From assembly GCA_900095095.1 (NCBI GenBank), contig FMBT01000623.1, positions 1-34,253 of the forward strand: a stretch of DNA of 34,253 nt, given 5' to 3'. The DNA is from Fragilariopsis cylindrus CCMP1102. Taxonomy: Eukaryota > Bacillariophyta > Bacillariophyceae > Bacillariales > Bacillariaceae. The notes under the pieces are model-generated. The model was not told where the DNA came from and did no database searches. It saw nothing but the letters and a program-made list of their open reading frames with translations. Positions 29,049-34,253 of this stretch are shown piece by piece. Each line of letters opens with the position of its first letter. Within the stretch, counting starts at the first letter, position 1. Position numbers and translations under genes: made by a program.

Positions 29049-29948
29049 GATGGATTCAAAGTACCAGTAACAGCAAAAATAAAAATGTTTTCTCATGTAT
29101 TTTCTACTTCTTTCCCGTCGCTTTAAGATTTTTTAAAAGCATACTCTAATACAAAATCAGATCTCCTAGATTCATGCCTTGTATAGTGTGGTACATTTTA
29201 CTGCTGTAATGACATGTGTGATTCTTACATTAGGCTAGTAGAATAGATAGTTGGTTTACAAGTTGTAAATCCTCGTGTGTTTTCTTCTTCTTCTATTAGT
29301 GGTGAGCACCAGCAATCTGGCAATTCAGTAAATTTTGAGGATTATTAGAGTGATGCTTTCAGATACCCTCCCTTGACTGCCACCACATGCTAGCCAGCTG
29401 TTGTATGTACATGTTGTAGTTTCTCCTTTACATATGTATTCATGCAGCATAATATAACCTATCAAAGGAATAGCTACCACACATCCACTGTGCCACATGC
29501 TGTCAGTAAATCAACAATCTGACATGCCACCATCTATCTTATACTGTTACTCTTCTTTTTTGTCCAACATTGAATGAAGACACATCATTAATTCAAGGAG
29601 GGTAAAATTTAATCTACTAACTGGTGCTATGATTTTACATCATGTGCATGCATTTCTCATATAACCTCTAAAGAATAGTAAGTACATTTAACTTTTGACT
29701 TAACAATTCTAGCAGTTTGTTTGTTCCCATTTTTTAATTAAGAAAAAAACAGATTATTGTTAGTTTTCTTGGATCCTCTTCTTTGATGTGGTCTGTCTGT
29801 CAGCCCGTTCAACAATTATCTCTTTTGCGGAAATCTATCTTTCATGCATGCCTTTTTCTTGTGTATCTTTCATCTTTCGACGAGCATGTTGCTAACTAAG
29901 CACAAAAAGTTGACAGCCAAAAGTAAACAAAAGAAGACAAGTAAGAAG
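29049..29948. other. Intergenic region
   Basis: No credible gene was seen. It contains the 3' end of the HA gene and the leader of the MYND gene. ATGs at 29844 and 29886 are in frame with the MYND gene and would add 35 or 21 residues. Confidence 0.5.
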
Positions 29949-30758
29949 ATGGATTACCGCAACCTATCAACAGAAGAAAAAGAAAAATACCAATTTGATG
30001 ACGATATGCGATTTCCAACATCGGACTCATTTGTTCGTGGGAACGAAGCATTGTGGGAACAAGGAGGTATGCAAGAGGACAGTATGGCACTATTCGTGAA
30101 GGGTGCCGAAGCTGGTTGCGTATCTAGTATGAATAATGTTATGGGTGAATTGACCAACGATGGAAAATTCCATCATGCTCTTGCTTGGGCATTAGAGGCA
30201 GCGATCCGTGGTGGTCGAGGGGGTATTATGATACTGAACGATTGTTACGCAGCATCCAACAACATTTATTCACAAAATGCGCATGCATTGAGTATGTATT
30301 GGACGAGGATGCTATATGAACGGGGACCTGAATCAGTTGATATTCAAGCTGCTGATCAACTTGAGGATGATATCGGCAAAAAGTGCTTCCAATGTGGAAG
30401 GAAAGATTCAAAGAACAAAGTTATTTTAAAGGCATGTAGTATGTGTAACTTCTATTTTTATTGTAATAAAAAATGTCAATTAAATCATTGGAAGGAGGGG
30501 AAACACCGAGGAGAATGCCATCAACTATCCCTTTTGAATAAATATCATAAACCATACGCAAAAGAAATCCGTGATAAAATTATTCGTGGAGATGATCCGA
30601 AGTTGATTAAAGAACTACAAACATTACGAAGAAAGTTAGGATTGACACGCCCACGAGACGAATATGACGACGAATCATTATTTAAGAACAGATTTTTTCT
30701 ACTTGTTGCTAGAAATGATGGGACTGTTTGGTATGGATCAATTCCAAAAGTCATCTAA
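29949..30758 (+). CDS. MYND zinc-finger protein with Sel1-like N-terminal region
   Basis: The protein has 269 residues from the ATG at 29949, chosen for its context (GAAGATGG) and the soluble start MDYRNLSTEEKEKYQ. Residues about 50-115 resemble Sel1/TPR-like helical repeats (MALFVKGAEAGCVSSMNNVM, then ALAWALEAAIRGGRGG). A complete MYND finger lies at about 146-190: CFQC, CSMC, FYCNKKC and HRGEC supply the zinc ligands in the family order CxxC, CxxC, YCxxxC, HxxxC. MYND fingers bind proline-rich partner peptides and usually mediate protein contacts. There is no SET domain, so methyltransferase activity is not indicated. Sel1-MYND proteins are common in diatoms and mostly uncharacterised. The tail (TLRRKLGLTRPRDEYDDES) is charged, and the end GTVWYGSIPKVI is followed by a TAA. 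Confidence 0.82.
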   Translation: MDYRNLSTEEKEKYQFDDDMRFPTSDSFVRGNEALWEQGGMQEDSMALFVKGAEAGCVSSMNNVMGELTNDGKFHHALAWALEAAIRGGRGGIMILNDCYAASNNIYSQNAHALSMYWTRMLYERGPESVDIQAADQLEDDIGKKCFQCGRKDSKNKVILKACSMCNFYFYCNKKCQLNHWKEGKHRGECHQLSLLNKYHKPYAKEIRDKIIRGDDPKLIKELQTLRRKLGLTRPRDEYDDESLFKNRFFLLVARNDGTVWYGSIPKVI

Positions 30759-31772
30759 AAAGAAAATTAAAAGAGAAATCTTCTGCCTGTTTTCGTTGGT
30801 GACAATAAGGGTTGGTTCAATTGGACACAGACGGAGACAGGAGAAGATCAACTATGGGTGGAGGAGAAAGACTGATGGTTCAAACTGCTGTTGAATAATT
30901 CTTATTGTTGAATTTCAGATATGTTATGTATATGGACTATTAGATGCATCACCATGCGTATCTCTTCTCCTGCCATGTATACATTCGCTGAAAAACAAAT
31001 TCAATTATTGGGGAGAAAAAGAGGCTTCATTTTATTGGCATATGTAATTTTCTTCCTTCCAGGTAGTTCTCGGTCTGTGTTGGGGTGCATCTATGTTATC
31101 GTCCATTAACAAAACCGCCACATCATTCTTGGACCTTGGGTGGTGATGGTAGTAGTTTTAAACGTGAACGACATGGAATACGAGTAACTTTACTATGGCA
31201 TATTATGACGAAACAGCAAGTATTGACTGACATCTACACGTGTGCGTATTTCGTGTGCAGACCAACCCCATTCCACCGGAAGACTATCATTATCAGCAAC
31301 AGCAACAGCAACAAATGCTGACTGTTCGGGGAATGAACGATACCTTATGCGTGAGAGAGTAGGTAACGTGGTGTGGCGGTGCGAACAAAAGTTTGGAGTT
31401 GCACATTATGCGGATTTGCCATTATGGTCTTGGTCGTCGTGCTATTCTATTCTATTTTATTCTATTCGATCCTTTATCTTACTAACTATCAATATAAAGA
31501 CGAAATATCCTTTTGTATATACACATGTGAATGTTATAGTTATTGTATTCGCTCCTTTGTAGAGGAAGCTTATTGCTGATGATGTTATTATATTGTAGGA
31601 CCTATCATACATATTGATTACGTGTAGTGTACTATGAATTATCATCGTTTGATAACCCCTTTGTTGCTGCTGCAGCTACTATTGCCAACATTCCCTTCCA
31701 CCCATCCCATCCCATCCCATCCCATCCCACCCCACCACAAAAATCTACTCCCCCACCTTCCCCTGACTTACT
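30759..31772. other. Intergenic region with weak coding-like traces
   Basis: No gene can be defined. Coding-like pieces occur in different frames. At about 30800-30875 one frame reads GWFNWTQTETGEDQLWVEEK before a stop. At about 31080-31320 another reads WTLGGDGSSFKRERHGIRVT onward. These may be remnants, exons of an unseen gene, or chance. A (CCCAT)n repeat lies at 31701-31729. Confidence 0.4.
31701..31729. repeat. (CCCAT)n microsatellite
   Basis: Five CCCAT units, then CCCAC, located just beyond the stop codon of the third HA gene. Confidence 0.9.
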
Positions 31773-34253
31773 TTAGGAATTTATCGATTTACGGGACCTG
31801 CCACTTCCGATTTCCCATGACCATGATGGTAGTTGCTCTAAAGTATTAATTCGTTTGAATGTCATTGAAGGGTCTTTTGTATTATACGTTCTACGTTGAC
31901 GCTGTGTCCATTCTGCTAGTGCACGATGATCGGAAGTTGTAAAAACATCGCAAGTTCCAAATTTCTTTTGATATTCTACCAATTCGTCATACTTTGTTTT
32001 CCATAAATGATCTAATCGATTCCAGACAAAATCCAATTCATCTAATAGGTCAGTCCTATCTTGCGTTATTTTGCTTTCACTAAAACTGTTACGTTGACGT
32101 TTCACCTACACAATGCAATAAACGGCAGAGTATTGAATATTGTTATCGTTTAATATCAGATAGAACAAAACAAATCATGCAACAAAAGAATAGCAGCGTA
32201 AGCATGACTCTGTTGAAGATATGAATCGAAGTCCCTGCGGACAACTTGTTCCTTCTCCTTTTCGAATTGCATTCACGATATAAAAACTTACCCAACCCGA
32301 TAACTTCTTATTTGGATCGCTTCGTAAGACATTGGAATGTCCATTCAATTTATAGAATTCGACAAGAGATAAATAGCTTGAACTCCATTGATCTTGTATC
32401 ACTTCGGATAGTGGTTGCGTTTTTTTCTTTGCAACAGTAGTATACGTAGCAGCAGCGGCCACATTAGAGAAGGAGGCGACGGCAGTACTAGTAGGCGCAT
32501 TCTTTTTACTGTTGTTGTTCATTGTCTTGTTCTTGACCACAAGTTTCTCTAAGGGTGAGACGGTAGTAATAGAAGGCGATACGGTTTCGTTATCAGAATT
32601 CTTGATCTTGTTCTTGACCACACGTTTCTTCTTCTTAACAGTAACGGCACGCTTACTGTTGTTGTTGTTGTTGTTGTTGTTGTTGCGATTCTTGATTCCC
32701 GTATCATCGGCTACTGATGCCATATTAGCAACGGTGTTCTTATTAGAAGAAGACGAGACGGCGGTCTTCATGGTCTTAGACTTAGACTTATGCTTAGCAT
32801 CACTATCAGCCGTTATAGTAACTTTCATTTTCGTAGTAGTCAATTTCTTGGACGTAGTTTTCTTTTTGATGCTGTTGCTAGCAGATGCAGCACCACCGAT
32901 GTCGTTACTAGCGTTGCCTTTTCTCTTCCTGCTAGCGAGCGCGACTGATGACACAGATAATGCAACGGTACTTGTACCAGCAGTTTTGTTGCTGTTGTTG
33001 TTGTTGTTGTTGTTGCTTTTGCTGCTGTTGTTGATACCGCGACTCTTATTAATCGACACGAATCCGGATGATGATACGGATGCAGATGATGCAATACCAC
33101 TACTACTGTCACTAACAGCAGCAGCAATGGATGCTAAAAATTTCTGTTTCATTTGTTCAGAAGTAATATTTGGACTACGATTAGCAATAGCTTCGGGGGA
33201 AGAAACAGCAAGCCTTCCATCATTGTTGTCGGTATTCTTGTTGTTGTTACAAGCAGTAATAGTAGTAACAGTACTACTAGTAGCAGCATTTTTTCTTCTT
33301 CTCTGAGAGGTTATATCAGTAACCTTCATAGTAGGAGAAGCAAGAGATTTAATAGCAGAATCAATCCCAACTGCTGCTGTGCCGGCAAAAGTAGCCGAGG
33401 TATTCGTCTTTTTCTTCGTTGTCTTCGTTTTTTTTTCTTTCTTTTTGATGACCATCACCTTCTTGTTGCTGTTGCTATTGCTTTCGTTTATCTTTCTCTG
33501 CTGTGCAGCGATGAACGATGCTGCCGATGCCGCCGATGCCACTGCGGTGTTGATTGATGCTAACGTATATGCTGCCGCGATGGTAGTAGCAGTAGCAGTA
33601 GCAGTAGTAGGAACAACAGAATGAGGAGGAGGTGCCTTATTCATCGTCGTTGTAGTCGTCACCCTGTTGTTGCTGTTCTTCTTCTTCTTCATCACCTTCT
33701 TCTGTGCCGCGGTGGTAGTAGTAGTGGCAGGAGGAGCTTTCTTCATCATCGTCGTTGATGCCTTGTTGTTGCTATTGTTCCTCATGTTGGTAATTATCGA
33801 TGCTGCTGCCAATGTCGCCGATGCCGATGCCGATGCCGAAGCCGACGCTGATGCGGTAGTAGTAGCATGAGTGAGAGTAGGAGCCTTCTTCATCATCATC
33901 ATCGTCGATGCCTTATTGCTGCTACTCCTACTAATTTTGACATTAGAAAGCACACTATCGTTATAGGTTTTAGCGTTAGCGAGTACAAGAGCAACCAATA
34001 GCTGTTGTTGTTGTTGTTGTTGTTGCTGCCGTCGTTGATGATCATCATATTCGTATTCGCATTCGTGATCGTGATCAAATATCGATTTAGGATGATCACC
34101 TTGTTCGAGAGGTAACGATTCATGATTGGCATTTTCATTATTATGGTACTTTAATATTCGACGTGCCCCAGCACCAGCACCAAAACTATTATTATTGTTG
34201 TTCTTGTTCTTGTAAAAATGACGAGAAGTTTCTTGATCAGATTTTCCCGTTCC
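31773..34253 (-). CDS. HA-domain protein with Lys/Ala/Thr-rich region, 5' end cut
   Basis: Two exons (34253-32292, 32105-31773) join in phase into at least 764 residues. The frame is open to the right edge with no in-frame ATG before about 33900, so the start lies outside. The visible N-terminal part (FGAGAGARRILKYHNN, LPLEQGDHPKSIFD) is followed by nine Gln and then ~500 residues of low-complexity Lys, Ala, Ser, Thr and Asn. These include three related units (NNKASTTMMKKAPP and variants) and KKKEKKTKTTKKK clusters, resembling histone H1-like tails. Two HA domains end the protein: WSSSYLSLVEFYKLNGHSNV with KKLSGWVKRQR and DLLDELDFVW, then LWKTKYDELVEYQKKFGTCD with WTQRQRRTY. The second is shortened at its end. 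A basic DNA-binding nuclear protein is inferred. The long plus-strand frame across it (32512-33306) is a shadow. Confidence 0.78.
32106..32291 (-). other. Intron inside the first HA domain of the 31773-34253 gene
   Basis: On the minus strand the 186-base intron runs from GTAAGT to TTGTGTAG. Splicing joins KKLSGW to VKRQRNSF in phase and restores the HA core GWVxxQR, which neither exon has alone. Confidence 0.87.

Noticed and set aside
32512-33306. 264-codon Leu-rich plus-strand frame
   Set aside because: It is the antisense of Asn/Lys/Ser/Thr-rich codons in the third HA gene, which has firm splice and domain support.

Overview
The window looks like nuclear DNA of a photosynthetic stramenopile, most likely a diatom. 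It carries a fucoxanthin-chlorophyll a/c antenna gene. Three predicted proteins have a leader ending in the 'A|F' (ASAFAP-type) site used for import into four-membrane red-lineage plastids. Short GT-AG introns can be placed exactly, and there are three genes with arrays of the helicase-associated (HA) domain, a family that is strongly expanded in diatoms. No bacterial, organellar or viral gene set is visible. The species cannot be read from this sequence.

Layout. Positions 1-845 hold an unresolved minus-strand gene running off the left edge. 1724-4714 (+) is a three-exon gene encoding a plastid-targeted parvulin-type prolyl isomerase fused to a cyanobacterial-type MiaB methylthiotransferase. 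4823-6517 (-) is an HA-domain protein. 7403-8851 (-), a plastid-targeted GNAT acetyltransferase, and 9593-11889 (+), an aldehyde dehydrogenase with one intron, diverge from a shared promoter. 12796-13528 holds a weak, possibly decayed coding trace. 13910-14765 (-) is an unknown protein whose frame appears broken by one base. 14766-19344 is a gene-poor stretch with microsatellites, hairpins and a 240-bp tandem duplication. 19345-19971 (+) is the antenna gene. 21184-22143 (-) is an unknown protein with four near-identical 37-residue repeats. 23563-24984 (+) is an unknown membrane protein with Pro-Ala repeats. 26853-29048 (+) is a second HA-domain protein. 29949-30758 (+) is a MYND zinc-finger protein. 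31773-34253 (-) is a third HA-domain gene, cut by the right edge.

There is no operon logic. The recognisable themes are plastid function (antenna, plastid tRNA modification, plastid acetyltransferase) and probable nuclear DNA-binding proteins (HA family). Most coding regions carry long runs of Ser, Asn, Asp, Thr or Gln from trinucleotide repeats, even inside conserved enzymes. The antenna gene and the 23563 gene, by eye, use more C-ending codons than the others, which suggests higher expression.

The observations most worth a second look are the isomerase-MiaB fusion with an intron at the domain junction, a promoter element shared by two intergenic regions, a spaced 16+12-base element shared by the antenna 5' region and the 5' region of the 37-residue-repeat gene, and the SWCWLLP-type repeats in the second HA protein.
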